DNA from: Desulfocurvus sp. | Lineage (GTDB): Bacteria; Desulfobacterota; Desulfovibrionia; Desulfovibrionales; Desulfovibrionaceae | Assembly: GCA_020692325.1 (NCBI GenBank) | Contig: JAIMKR010000004.1 | Coordinates: forward strand, 157,441 to 221,440 | Reading direction: 5' to 3' | DNA: 64,000 nt | Part shown: piece after piece, positions 35,491-44,180 of the stretch | Layout of the letters: each line of letters starts with the position of its first letter | Position numbering within the stretch: position 1 is the stretch's first letter | Notes under the pieces: model-generated | Seen by the model: the letters and a program-made list of their open reading frames with translations, nothing else | The model's database searches: none | What the model was told of the DNA's origin: nothing | Program-made: the position numbers and the translations under genes

Positions 35491-36415
35491 TAAGGTCAAG
35501 TTCTCCGCAGAGCATCCGCTGCTCTTCGGGATCGTGCTGATCATAACGGCTGTGGCCCTCTTCACGGGGGCCATGGCCTTTTTCCGCGGGCTGGGCGAGG
35601 GTTCTCGCCCGCTCGCCGGAGATAAGATCGGCCTGTGCAAACTCGAGGGCGTCATCACCGACTCCCACGATGTTGTCGATTTCCTGCGCCAGCTGCGCGA
35701 GGACGACTCCGTCAAGGGCATGCTGCTGCGCATAGACTCCCCCGGCGGCGCGGTCGCGCCCTCGCAGGAGCTGTACGCCGCCGTGCGCGCCACGGCCAAG
35801 GTCAAGCCCGTGGTCGTCAGCATGGGCACGGCCGCCGCCTCCGGCGGGTACTACGCCGCCTGCCCGGCCACACTCATCGTGGCCAACTCCGGCAGTCTCA
35901 CCGGCTCCATCGGCGTGCGCGCCGAATATCTCAACATCCAGGGACTCCTCGGCAAGCTGGGCCTGCGCACGGAACTCATGGCCAGCGGCAAGATGAAGAC
36001 CGCCGGTTCGCCCACCGCGCCCCTCACGCCCGAACAGCGCGCCTACCTCATGGACGTCATCATGGACCTGCACCAGCAGTTCGTGAGCGACGTGGCCGCC
36101 GCGCGCGGCCTGCCCGTGGCCGAGGTGGCCAAACTGGCCGATGGCCGCGCCTACACCGGACGGCAGGCGCTCAAGCTGAAGCTTGTGGACAAGCTTGGCA
36201 GCCAGGAGTTCGCGATGGCCACTCTTCGGCACATGGTCAAGCTGGACAAGGACGCGCCCGTTCTGGAAGGCCCGGAAAAGAAGCTGCCGCTCCTGCCGCG
36301 TCTTTTCGGCGCCAGCCTGCCGGACATGCTGCGCGGTCTGGGAGCTGGCCTCGCCCACGGCGACGCGGACGCGAAGGCGCCGACCTCCGGCCTACAGGTC
36401 GAATACCGGCAGTAG
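35468..36415 (+). CDS. sppA: Signal peptide peptidase SppA (S49), short form
   Basis: A 315-residue membrane serine protease that clears cleaved signal peptides. One TM helix (about 19-40, PLLFGIVLIITAVALFTGAMAFF) anchors it. The single protease domain has LLRIDSPGGAVAPSQELY, catalytic serine in AAASGGYYAA (about 125) and lysine in ASGKMKTAGSP (about 175). Size matches the half-length tetra/octameric SppA. The ATG lies inside the end of rpsA (23-base overlap), an arrangement that ties expression of a membrane protease to ribosome synthesis. Confidence 0.94.
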   Translation: MARTPETNKVKFSAEHPLLFGIVLIITAVALFTGAMAFFRGLGEGSRPLAGDKIGLCKLEGVITDSHDVVDFLRQLREDDSVKGMLLRIDSPGGAVAPSQELYAAVRATAKVKPVVVSMGTAAASGGYYAACPATLIVANSGSLTGSIGVRAEYLNIQGLLGKLGLRTELMASGKMKTAGSPTAPLTPEQRAYLMDVIMDLHQQFVSDVAAARGLPVAEVAKLADGRAYTGRQALKLKLVDKLGSQEFAMATLRHMVKLDKDAPVLEGPEKKLPLLPRLFGASLPDMLRGLGAGLAHGDADAKAPTSGLQVEYRQ

Positions 36416-36419
36416 GGCC

Positions 36420-37253
36420 ATGCCCCGCACCTCCCGTCCCTTCACCGACGAGGCGCGTTTTTTCCGCTCCCCCGCTCTGCCGGACGCGGAACTGCTCACC
36501 GCGCGCTTCTTCCGCCACGCCTACGCGCCGCACTGGCATGAAGGCTTCGTCGTCGCCATTATCACCGCCGGAGCCGAGGGCTACGACTATCGCGGCGAGC
36601 GCCACGTGGCCGGCCCGCTGAGCCTCGCCTGCATCAACCCCGGCGAGGTGCACACCGGCGAACGCGCGGCGGACGTGGGCTGGGCCTACCGCGTTTTCTA
36701 CCCCCGTCCCCGGACCATGGCCGCGCTGCTGGCGGAGCTTACCGGCCGCGACACGGCCGAACCTCCCCGTCTGCCGCATCAGGTGCTGCGCGACGACGCC
36801 CTGGCCTTTGAACTGCTCGACGCGCACCTGTTGCTGGAACGCGGCGAGGATTTGCTGGAGGCCCAGACGGCTGCGTTCTCCGCCCTCTCCGCCCTGCTCT
36901 CGCGCCACGCCGAGGCCGCCCCGGCCGCCCTGCCGCAGGGTCACGACGACGCGCGCGTGGAGACCATGCGCCAACGCCTCGCGGCGGACATCGCCGAGCC
37001 GCTGACGTTGCGCGAACTGGCCGCCTGCGTTGAGCTCTCGCCCTTCCACGCGGCGCGGCTCTTCGCCCGGGAGACGGGCATGGCCCCGCACGCCTGGCGC
37101 AACGCCCTGCGCGTCAACCGATCGTTGGCGCTCCTGCGCCGTGGCAAAAGCGTGGCCGAAACGGCGGCGGCCTGCGGCTTCGCCGACCAAAGCCACTACA
37201 CGCGACATTTCCGGCGCGCCTTCGGCGTGGCTCCCGGCCGTTGGCGCGGCTGA
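36420..37253 (+). CDS. AraC family transcriptional regulator
   Basis: A 277-residue protein: N-terminal cupin ligand domain (about 15-100, with YAPHWHEGFVVAIITAGAEGYDYRGERH and INPGEVHTG) and C-terminal double helix-turn-helix (about 175-275, LTLRELAACVELSPFHAARLFARETGMAPHAWR and AETAAACGFADQSHYTRHFRRAFG). This class (AraC next to AzlC/AzlD) usually regulates branched-chain amino-acid export. It starts 4 bases after sppA and precedes azlCD on the same strand. Confidence 0.93.
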   Translation: MPRTSRPFTDEARFFRSPALPDAELLTARFFRHAYAPHWHEGFVVAIITAGAEGYDYRGERHVAGPLSLACINPGEVHTGERAADVGWAYRVFYPRPRTMAALLAELTGRDTAEPPRLPHQVLRDDALAFELLDAHLLLERGEDLLEAQTAAFSALSALLSRHAEAAPAALPQGHDDARVETMRQRLAADIAEPLTLRELAACVELSPFHAARLFARETGMAPHAWRNALRVNRSLALLRRGKSVAETAAACGFADQSHYTRHFRRAFGVAPGRWRG

Positions 37254-37254
37254 A

Positions 37255-38073
37255 ATGCGCAAGAACGTTCAAGCCGCCGCCCCAACCGAAAGCTACTGCC
37301 CCGACATGAAAACCAATCCCTCACCGTCCGCGGGACGGCTTCCCTTCACGCGCGCCGGAGCTGTCGCCGGCTTCCGCGCGTGCGTGCCCGTCGCCATTGG
37401 CGTGGGCGTGTACGGCGTGCTTTTCGGCCTGCTGGCGCGCCAGAAGGGGCTTTCGTACCTGGAAACGCAGTCCATGAGCCTGCTCGTCTTCGCCGGAGCC
37501 AGCCAGCTCATCTCCCTCGATCTCTGGGGCTCGCCCCTGCCGGTGTTCTCGCTCATCGCCACCACCTTCATCGTCAACCTGCGACACGTGCTCATGGGCG
37601 CGGCGCTCTCGCCGCAGCTACTGCGCCTGCCGGCCGGACGCGCCTTCGGCTCGCTGTTCTTCATGACCGACGAATCCTGGGCCGTGACGCTCTCGCGCCT
37701 GACCGCCGACAACCGACGCGGCGTCATGCCCGACGGCGCGTATCTCATCGGCGCGGGATTGGCCGTGTACCTGTTCTGGAACGTCTCGACGGCGCTGGGA
37801 CACGTGCTGGTGCGCGGCCTGGACGACCCCGCGCGCTACGGGCTGGATTTCGCCTTCACGGCGGTATTCACGGCGCTGTTGGTCGGGATGCGGCCGCGCA
37901 GGGTGGACATCCTGCCCCTTTGCGTCGCCGTGGCCGCCGCGCTGTTGACCGCCCGCGTGTGCCCGGGCAAGTGGTACATCCTGGCCGGAGCCTTCGCTGG
38001 CGGCACCGCCGCCGCCCTCGCGCCGCACAAGGACGACGACAAGCCGGCGCCACGGAAGGAGACGCGCCCATGA
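37255..38073 (+). CDS. azlC: AzlC family branched-chain amino-acid exporter, large subunit
   Basis: A 272-residue inner-membrane protein (255 if the ATG at 37306 is used). AzlC signatures: PVAIGVGVYGVLFGLLARQKGLSYLETQSMSLLVFAGASQL, NLRHVLMGAALSPQL and FFMTDESWAVTL. With AzlD it exports leucine, isoleucine, valine or analogues. The start at 37255 is chosen because it lies 2 bases after the araC-type gene, allowing coupling; neither candidate has a clear RBS. A Lys/Asp-rich tail ends the protein. Confidence 0.9.
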   Translation: MRKNVQAAAPTESYCPDMKTNPSPSAGRLPFTRAGAVAGFRACVPVAIGVGVYGVLFGLLARQKGLSYLETQSMSLLVFAGASQLISLDLWGSPLPVFSLIATTFIVNLRHVLMGAALSPQLLRLPAGRAFGSLFFMTDESWAVTLSRLTADNRRGVMPDGAYLIGAGLAVYLFWNVSTALGHVLVRGLDDPARYGLDFAFTAVFTALLVGMRPRRVDILPLCVAVAAALLTARVCPGKWYILAGAFAGGTAAALAPHKDDDKPAPRKETRP

Positions 38074-38381
38074 GCATGAGCCCGCTCTCCATCTCGCTGC
38101 TGACCATCGTTGGCATGGCGCTGGCCACCTACACGAGCCGCGCCGCCGGGCTGGCCCTCATGACGCGCGTGACCCCGGGGCCGCGACTGCGTCGCTTCAT
38201 GCGGGCCATTCCCGGGGCCATCCTCGTGTCGATCATCGCACCGGGCGCGCTCGCCTCCGGCCCGGCGGACGCCATCGCCACGGGCGTCACGGCCGTCGCA
38301 GCCTGGCGCTTTCGCAACCTGCCGCTGGCCATGGCCGTGGGCGTGGGCGCGGTGCTCCTGCTGCGTCAGGTCATGTCCTGA
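38070..38381 (+). CDS. azlD: AzlD family exporter small subunit
   Basis: A 103-residue protein with three to four TM helices. The AzlD core TYTSRAAGLALM and RFMRAIPGAILVSIIAPGAL is clear. Its ATG overlaps the azlC stop by four bases (ATGA). It works as the obligate partner of AzlC. Confidence 0.92.
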   Translation: MSMSPLSISLLTIVGMALATYTSRAAGLALMTRVTPGPRLRRFMRAIPGAILVSIIAPGALASGPADAIATGVTAVAAWRFRNLPLAMAVGVGAVLLLRQVMS

Positions 38382-38550
38382 CGCCATCGGCTCTCGGACC
38401 GTCCAGCCCCCGGTCGTCGCTCGGGCGCGCGGAGGGCGGAGTTCCATTGCCGCCGGACGCTTCACAACGCCCGACGAAACGTGGACCCAGGCCCACGGCT
38501 GCTCGTCGCGACAATCGGCCGCCCTTCGTCCTTCGATGCCGCAGCACACG

Positions 38551-38592
38551 AAAAGACCGGCGGAGGAGCCTGACGCGCTCGTCCCCGCCGGC
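38551..38592 (-). terminator. Possible terminator of the histidine-kinase gene
   Basis: On the minus strand GGCCGGCGG pairs with CCGCCGGTC across a long loop (about 21 bases), followed by TTTT. Weak because of the loop length. Confidence 0.45.
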
Positions 38593-38624
38593 CTACCGTG
38601 CCGTTCTATGCGCCCGCGCCCGCG

Positions 38625-40415
38625 TCAGGCCATGGGCAGCCGCACGGTGAAGATGCTGCCCGTGCCCGCGTCCACGTTCGTGGGCGACTCCACCCAGACC
38701 TCGCCGCCATAGTTGCGGGCGATGTGCCGGCAAATGGCCAGCCCCAGCCCGGCGCTGCCGGTGCTGTCCACCCCGTTGCCATCGGCGCGGAAAAAGCGCT
38801 CAAAAATGCGCGTCTGGTTGTCCGGGTCGATGCCCGGCCCCTCATCGGCGAAGGTGAGCAGCACGTTCTGGCCATCGGTTCCGGCGGCGATGCGCACGGT
38901 CGTGTGCTCGGGCGAGTACTTGATGGCGTTGTCCAGAATGCTGTCGGCAATCTGCAGAAGCCCGTCCGGGTCGGCGGCGGCCTTGGGCAGGTCCTTGGGG
39001 AAGGCATCCACGATGAGTTCGATGTCCTTGTCCTGCGCGGCGAAACCGGCGTTCTTCACGGCGTGTCCCACGGCCTGGGGCACGCTGGCGGCGAGTTCGC
39101 CGGGGCGCTTGCCCTCGCGTTCGCTCTTGGCCAGGGCGAACATGCCACCGATGACCTTGGCCATGTGCACGGCGTTGGCGTGGATGATCTCCAGGAACTC
39201 GCGACGCTTGGCCTCCTCCTTCGGAGGGGCGTCGAGCAGCGTCTCGGCGTAGCCGCGAATGCTGGTGAGTGGCGTGCGCAGCTGATGGGAGGCGTTGGCC
39301 ACGAAGTCGCGCAGCACGCGTTCCACCCGGCGCTGCTCGCTGGTGTCGTGGAAGATGAGGATGACGCGCGGCCGGTACTTGTGGTCGCGGAAGGGCACCA
39401 CGGTCATCTCCGCGCAATGGCGGTCCTTCAGTTCGATCTGCCGGCTGACGCGCTCGCTGGATTCGCCGGCCATGAGGCTGTCCACGATGTTCTGGATCTC
39501 CAGGCTCATGGTGGCCTCCAACGGGGCGCGGCCGATGAACTCCTGCGCGCGTGGGAAAATGCGTGAAAGCGCGGGGTTCACATGCAGAATGCGCCCGCCG
39601 GTGTCCAAAACCATGACGCCCTCGCTCATGCCCTCGAACATGGCCCAGAGTTCGCCGCGCTGGTTCTCGATGACCTTGACGTTTTTCTTGATCTTCTTGG
39701 CCATGCGGTTGATGGCCTCGGCCAGGGGTTGGAACTCCGCCGCCGGATAGAACAGGATCTTGCGCCGGTAGTCGCCGTCGCCGATGGCCTGAGCGGCCTC
39801 CGTGAACTGGGCGATGCCGGAGGTGATGGTGCGCGAAAGCAGCCACAACAACACGCCGGAGCCGAGCAGAAGCGGCACCATGGCGGCCAGCAGGGCCCAA
39901 CGCATGCGTTGCAGCTGCATGCGCACCTGCGAGACCGGGGCGGCCAGACGCAGCACGCGGTCGGGCTCGCCGTTCCTGCCGGGAACCTTCTTGGCCATAT
40001 AGATCATGTCGCGGTTCAGCGTCACGCTGTGCCGCGTGCTCTCGCCCACCTCGCCGCTCTGGGAGGCCACAACCTCGGGCCGGGCCGAGTGGTCGTCGAG
40101 CCTGCCGAGGTCGCCAAAGGGCACGGAGGTGTCCGCCACCACGCGACCGCCCTCGATGAGGGTGATGCGCATGCCCATGTTGCCGGCCAACGCATGCAGG
40201 AAATCCTGCCGGTCGCGCGGTTCCTTGAAGGGCCCGTCGCGGTCCAGCAACCAGTGCACGGTTTCCAGCCGCCCCAGGGTCTCATGCTCAAAGTCGCGCG
40301 CGGTCTCGCCGTCGAGGGCGGCGCTGTAGCGCCAGAAGGCCAGGGCCAAGCCGGCGATGAGCACCCCCCATCCCCACAACAACACCCGCATCTGTATGGA
40401 CTGCACTCTGGGCAT
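38625..40415 (-). CDS. PhoR-type membrane sensor histidine kinase
   Basis: A 596-residue kinase. TM1 at about 12-30 and TM2 at about 172-192 enclose a ~140-residue periplasmic sensor. Then HAMP (FTEAAQAIGDGDYRRKI ... EAINRMAKK), PAS (AMFEGMSEGVMVLDTGGRILHVNPALSRIFP), HisKA with the phospho-histidine in FVANASHQLRTPLTSIRGYAETL (about His374), and HATPase with ILDNAIKYSPE, DEGPGIDP, ERFFRADG and GSAGLGLAICRHI. This order matches PhoR/phosphate-type kinases. No response-regulator gene is adjacent, so the cognate partner is elsewhere. AAGGATT supports the ATG. Confidence 0.93.
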   Translation of the reverse strand: MPRVQSIQMRVLLWGWGVLIAGLALAFWRYSAALDGETARDFEHETLGRLETVHWLLDRDGPFKEPRDRQDFLHALAGNMGMRITLIEGGRVVADTSVPFGDLGRLDDHSARPEVVASQSGEVGESTRHSVTLNRDMIYMAKKVPGRNGEPDRVLRLAAPVSQVRMQLQRMRWALLAAMVPLLLGSGVLLWLLSRTITSGIAQFTEAAQAIGDGDYRRKILFYPAAEFQPLAEAINRMAKKIKKNVKVIENQRGELWAMFEGMSEGVMVLDTGGRILHVNPALSRIFPRAQEFIGRAPLEATMSLEIQNIVDSLMAGESSERVSRQIELKDRHCAEMTVVPFRDHKYRPRVILIFHDTSEQRRVERVLRDFVANASHQLRTPLTSIRGYAETLLDAPPKEEAKRREFLEIIHANAVHMAKVIGGMFALAKSEREGKRPGELAASVPQAVGHAVKNAGFAAQDKDIELIVDAFPKDLPKAAADPDGLLQIADSILDNAIKYSPEHTTVRIAAGTDGQNVLLTFADEGPGIDPDNQTRIFERFFRADGNGVDSTGSAGLGLAICRHIARNYGGEVWVESPTNVDAGTGSIFTVRLPMA

Positions 40416-40487
40416 CGAAAATCCTTGGCTTGCGGCCGCCCGCACACCACGGGACGGGCTATCTTTTGGGTTGTGGGAGGTTCCGGG

Positions 40488-41573
40488 TCACGCGCCGCGC
40501 AACGCGCCGAGGCCGCCGTGACCGACCACGCGGTTGCGCCCCTGGCGCTTGGCCGCGTACATGGCCTGATCCGCCGCGAACACGAGGTCGGACACGTTTT
40601 GTCCCGGCCCCATCTGCGCCACGCCGACGCTCACCGTGACATGCAGGCTGGAGCCAGCCTCCGTGCTGGTGAGGTGCGGCATGAACGGACAGCGGGCCAC
40701 GTCCTGCCGAATCGACTCCGCCTGGGCCATGACCTCTGTCTCGGTCAACCCCTCGCAGAGGATAACCAGCTCCTCGCCGCCGAAGCGCGCGGCATAGCCG
40801 CCGAACTGCAGGGCGTGGGCCGAGAGGATGGCAGCCAGCACGCGCAGCACGCCGTCGCCCACCTGGTGGCCGTATGTGTCGTTCACGTGCTTGAAAAGGT
40901 CCACGTCGATGAACATGAGCGAGAGGGGCTTGTTGTCCCGGCGGCAGCGTTCGCTCGCCTCGGCCAGCTGGGCGTCCAGGGCCCGGCGGCTGTACAGCTC
41001 GGAGAGCAGGGCGTCGAAATTCGCGGTGTGCTCCAGCCGCGCGGCGCGCTCCTGCCAGGCGCGCACCTCGGCCTTGGCCTGCACCGCCATCGCGGCGATG
41101 CGGTCGCGCAAGCGGCCCACAACCTCCTCGGGCGACTGGTCCATCCGGGCCAGATCGCGTCCGGCATCGGCGTCAATGCGGCCCAGCGTGCTGGCGCGCG
41201 CCTCCGAGCTCTGGCGGATGTCGATGAGCACGTCGCCCATCTCCTTGTACAGGGAGGCGAAGCCGCGCCGCTCGTTCTCCAGCTGGGCGCGCAGGTCCGC
41301 CATTTTTGGCGTGTCCAGCAGAAATTCCTGAATGACCGCCACCACGCGCAGAAAGCGGGCGCGGTCCAACCGCCGGCGACCCACCTGCTCAAAAACGCGG
41401 GTCTGCAGCTCGGCCTTCTGGTCCTCGGAAAAAATGTCCATAGCCGAAACAACGTTGCGAGCGAAAAGGACCAACGCCAACCAGTCGGCGTCATCGACCA
41501 CGCCAAGACGCTCAAGCGTGGGCTGTAGCCCGTCCAGACCGCCGTGGCTCTTCCGTTCCCTGTCCGTGCCCAT
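40488..41573 (-). CDS. GGDEF diguanylate cyclase
   Basis: A 361-residue soluble protein. A helical N-terminal ~190 residues (FLLDTPKMADLRAQLENERRGFASLYKEMGDVL) resembles the DgcB/Dgc-type helical dimerisation module. The GGDEF domain (about 200-355) has FDALLSELYSRRALDAQ, FIDVDLFKHVNDTYGHQVGD and the active-site RFGGEEL, i.e. an active GGEE[LF]. Predicted to make c-di-GMP. It lies just upstream of the PhoR-type kinase gene on the same strand (72 bases), so the two may share a transcript. Confidence 0.92.
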   Translation of the reverse strand: MGTDRERKSHGGLDGLQPTLERLGVVDDADWLALVLFARNVVSAMDIFSEDQKAELQTRVFEQVGRRRLDRARFLRVVAVIQEFLLDTPKMADLRAQLENERRGFASLYKEMGDVLIDIRQSSEARASTLGRIDADAGRDLARMDQSPEEVVGRLRDRIAAMAVQAKAEVRAWQERAARLEHTANFDALLSELYSRRALDAQLAEASERCRRDNKPLSLMFIDVDLFKHVNDTYGHQVGDGVLRVLAAILSAHALQFGGYAARFGGEELVILCEGLTETEVMAQAESIRQDVARCPFMPHLTSTEAGSSLHVTVSVGVAQMGPGQNVSDLVFAADQAMYAAKRQGRNRVVGHGGLGALRGA

Positions 41574-41982
41574 GATTCCCCCGCGGGCCACAGCATAGCG
41601 CACATGGTCCCGAATGCATAGCCGCGAGGCGCGCTCCCGGCCGACGGCCGCACAATGCGGCCAGTCTTATCTACCCCTTGGGCGCGTATGGCGTCAATGG
41701 CGCATCGGCCCAGGCGATATCAGGTGAAGCCCACGCGGGGGACACGGGCTCCACCACCAAATCAGCGCGCGTGACGGCTGCGCCAACGCGAACGCCGCGC
41801 GGCCCTTGCCGCGACCGGAAAGCGCCCCGGCCAAGGCCGGGGACAGGCTGCCAAACGCCATCCACGCCGCGCCGCTCGAAAACTGGAGGGAGAGAGCCGC
41901 CGCGGCGACCGGACGCAGGCGGTCTGGACCGAAAGCGCCGCGGGCATGACCATGCGGGGGAAGGTCATGAAGGGCGGATTCC
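41574..41982. other. 409-bp spacer without a convincing gene
   Basis: Short open stretches in different frames look protein-like in turn (for example GAYGVNGASAQAISGE near 41680-41730 in one frame and ESAPAKAGDRLPNAIHAA near 41820-41870 in another), with high third-position GC. This is what a decayed gene with frameshifts would look like, but I cannot identify the ancestor. A CGGCCAAGGCCG-type hairpin sits near 41828. Confidence 0.4.
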
Positions 41983-42153
41983 ATGACAACCGCCAGCGCC
42001 CACGGCGATGCCGCGCCCGAAGGCTCTCCCGGATTTGCGGCCCTGGAGCTCAGGCTCCACGCCGATCCAGGCGGGGACGCCATCCGCTCTTTCCACGCGG
42101 TCCCGGCGTCCGACGCTTCGGGACCGGTTGCCAAGCCGTCGGCCGTGCCCTAA
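41983..42153 (+). CDS. Small hypothetical ORF (56 aa)
   Basis: A 56-residue frame with host-like codon use and GAAGGGCGG upstream of the ATG: Ala/Pro/Gly/Asp-rich with one helix-like segment (FAALELRLHADPGGDAIRSF). Its stop lies 8 bases before the Cys-rich gene. It may be a short leader protein or the tail of a decayed gene. No family recognised. Confidence 0.35.
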   Translation: MTTASAHGDAAPEGSPGFAALELRLHADPGGDAIRSFHAVPASDASGPVAKPSAVP

Positions 42154-42161
42154 AAGCGGGC

Positions 42162-42446
42162 ATGGTCTTCGACGACGACGCGTTCTTCTCCCCCCGCGAA
42201 CCGGGCCTGCCACCGCTGCCTTGCGTTGGCTGCGGCTGGTGCTGCCTGGACAATCCCTGCGAGGTCTCGCAGGCGGCCTTCGGCTACGCCCGGCGCTGCC
42301 CGGCGCTCGTCTGGACCGGCGCGCGCTACGTCTGCGACCTGGTCGTCCACCCACGGCCGGGGATCGACCTGACGCCGCTGTTCGTGGGACAGGGCTGCTG
42401 CGCCCGCTCCAACGCCTGGCGCGGCGACGTGCGGGAGCGCGGCTAG
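42162..42446 (+). CDS. Small cysteine-rich metal-binding-type protein
   Basis: A 94-residue protein with nine cysteines: CVGCGWCCLDNPCEVS (about 21-36), ARRCPAL, YVCDLV and GQGCC. The CxxCxxCC opening is like that of YkgJ-type zinc/iron-chelating proteins, here in a short version. The RBS is weak and the frame is open upstream; the chosen ATG keeps the whole Cys-rich domain. It converges with, and touches, the DUF3859-like gene. Confidence 0.62.
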   Translation: MVFDDDAFFSPREPGLPPLPCVGCGWCCLDNPCEVSQAAFGYARRCPALVWTGARYVCDLVVHPRPGIDLTPLFVGQGCCARSNAWRGDVRERG

Positions 42447-43024
42447 CGCGCCGGTCCCTCCAGCACCCTGAAGGCCTGCCGGACCAGCACCCGCCGGTCG
42501 TGGAGGATCTCGATGACGTACTCGCCGGGGACCATGCTGCCGGGCGTGTCGAAATTCCAAACGCTGTGGGACACCACCCCCACGCGCCGTTCGTACTGCG
42601 CGGAACTCACATTCATGGGCAGTTGGGTGTCCGGGTTGACCATGTCCGGGTGGCGCACCACCACGTCCACCAGCACGGCCGCCCCTTTCGGCGCGCCCTC
42701 GATGCGGTAGCGCAGACCGATGCCCGTTCCCAGCCGGGCCGTGACCACGTTGCCGCGGCGCAGCAGCTTGAAGTCGCGGGCGCGATCGACGATGCCGTCG
42801 GCCACGCTGTCGGAATGCGTATGATCCACCACAGTGGACGAAAACACACCCACGGCCAGCACCCTGATCCCGGCGATTCGCACGGCCACGCGCCCCGACG
42901 CGGACGACGCGTCTCGCGCGGTCTCGGCTTCCGGCGCCGCCCCCGCCCGACGCGCCGCCGCACTCTCCGGTCCGCCCAGCAACAACGCCGCGGCGGCAAG
43001 CCACGACATCAGCATTCCTCGCAT
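42443..43024 (-). CDS. Exported DUF3859-like protein
   Basis: A 193-residue protein. The signal peptide runs to about residue 25 (MLMSWLAAAALLLGGPESAAA). The C-terminal ~100 residues (GLRYRIEGAPKGAAVLVDVVVRHPDM ... WNFDTPGSMVPGEYVIEILHDRRVLVRQAFRVL, in part) follow the DUF3859 pattern, including the F-D-x-P-x-x-x-V-P-G-E-x-x-x-E-I motif. Function unknown. GAGGAG 7 bases upstream supports this ATG. It lies just downstream of the phosphotransacetylase-like gene on the same strand. Confidence 0.72.
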   Translation of the reverse strand: MRGMLMSWLAAAALLLGGPESAAARRAGAAPEAETARDASSASGRVAVRIAGIRVLAVGVFSSTVVDHTHSDSVADGIVDRARDFKLLRRGNVVTARLGTGIGLRYRIEGAPKGAAVLVDVVVRHPDMVNPDTQLPMNVSSAQYERRVGVVSHSVWNFDTPGSMVPGEYVIEILHDRRVLVRQAFRVLEGPAR

Positions 43025-43050
43025 CGCCAAACTCCTCACCGATTTCCGCG

Positions 43051-44139
43051 CTACACGCCAAGTGTCGCCCGCAGGGCGTCCAAACGCAAGTGCCGGGCCA
43101 CCAGCTCCGCGCCCTGACGCACCTTCACCGCGTCGCGCATCTTGTGGCGGGTAAGCAGGTTCTCCATCTTCTTGGCCACGGTGAAGGTGTCCTCACGCAC
43201 GAGGATGATGGAGGTCTCCAGCACCTCGGACCGCGTCAAAATAACGTCGTTGGGATACAGGTTGCCGGTGAGCACCAGACAGGGGCAGTCGCCTTCCAGC
43301 GCCACCAGCTGCACGTCGGCGCGATCGCCGCCGACGATGACCGCCGCATTTTTCTTGCGGCGGAAGTGCATCATGAAATTCTCCACCTGCATGGTGCCTA
43401 TGAGGAACTGCGAGACGACACGATCCGTCTTGTGGTGGGCGGAAATGATCTTGCCGCCCAGACGATGGGCCAGATCGCCCACGGTGATGGAGCCCATGAG
43501 CGGATCGCGCGGGAGCACGCCGAGCACCGGCACGCCGCGCGCCTCCAAAAAAGGAGCAAGGTGCCCGGTCACCTCCTCCAGCGAGGCGGGGGGAACGTCG
43601 TTGAGCACCACGCCAGCCAGCTGGCCGCCCAGCTGCTCCTGCAGCATCAGCAGCAGGTCGTAGCTCGGCTCCTTCTCCAGCCTGTCGATAACCAGGGCCT
43701 TGAGCCCCAGCCGCCGCACCACGCTGATGGCGTCCACGCCGGAGTACTTGCCGGAATACATGCCGCCGCTGCCGGCCACGAGCATGACGTCACGCCCCCA
43801 GGCGAGCCCGGTGTAGGCCCGGGCGATGGAGTCGAGCAGACCGCCGTCGGCCATGCCGGGCAGCGTGCCCTCGAAGGCCGCGGCCTTGAAATCGTGGGTC
43901 ACCACGACGGGGGTCATGGCGACGGGGGTGTGCGCCGCGTCGCCCGCCAGGCCCAGGGCGTCGCGCACGAAGAGCGCGTCCTCGTCGCCCAGGCCGCTTT
44001 TCGTCTCCATGGGCACCGCGCCCACGGGCTTCATGTAACCGATGGACAGCCCGGCGTCGCGCAGGGCCAGCCCCAGACCCACGGTCACGGTGTTTTTCCC
44101 GGAGTAACCCGAGGTGGAGCCTATGTAGAGTCCGGGCAT
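43051..44139 (-). CDS. Phosphotransacetylase-family protein (BioD-like NTPase plus DRTGG domain)
   Basis: A 362-residue protein like the N-terminal regulatory half of long Pta enzymes, without the catalytic transferase domain. Residues 1-~210: BioD/CobQ-like P-loop NTPase (LYIGSTSGYSGKNTVTVGLG, YMKPVGAVP, VVLNDVP). Residues ~215-330: DRTGG domain (GDLAHRLGGKIISAHHKTDRVVSQFLIG, VVGGDRADVQLVAL). Downstream of and co-directional with an ADP-forming acetyl-CoA synthetase (41-base gap), so a regulatory or accessory role in acetyl-CoA/acetate metabolism is likely (inference). RBS AAGGAGG. Confidence 0.85.
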   Translation of the reverse strand: MPGLYIGSTSGYSGKNTVTVGLGLALRDAGLSIGYMKPVGAVPMETKSGLGDEDALFVRDALGLAGDAAHTPVAMTPVVVTHDFKAAAFEGTLPGMADGGLLDSIARAYTGLAWGRDVMLVAGSGGMYSGKYSGVDAISVVRRLGLKALVIDRLEKEPSYDLLLMLQEQLGGQLAGVVLNDVPPASLEEVTGHLAPFLEARGVPVLGVLPRDPLMGSITVGDLAHRLGGKIISAHHKTDRVVSQFLIGTMQVENFMMHFRRKKNAAVIVGGDRADVQLVALEGDCPCLVLTGNLYPNDVILTRSEVLETSIILVREDTFTVAKKMENLLTRHKMRDAVKVRQGAELVARHLRLDALRATLGV

Positions 44140-44180
44140 GCACGCCCTCCTTGCGGTTCGAGATCGAAAACGCCGGAGTG

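Noticed and set aside
42008..43117. Long plus-strand frame over the DUF3859-like gene
   Set aside because: Antisense of a gene with signal peptide and family motif; composition is Arg/His/Pro-rich without motifs.
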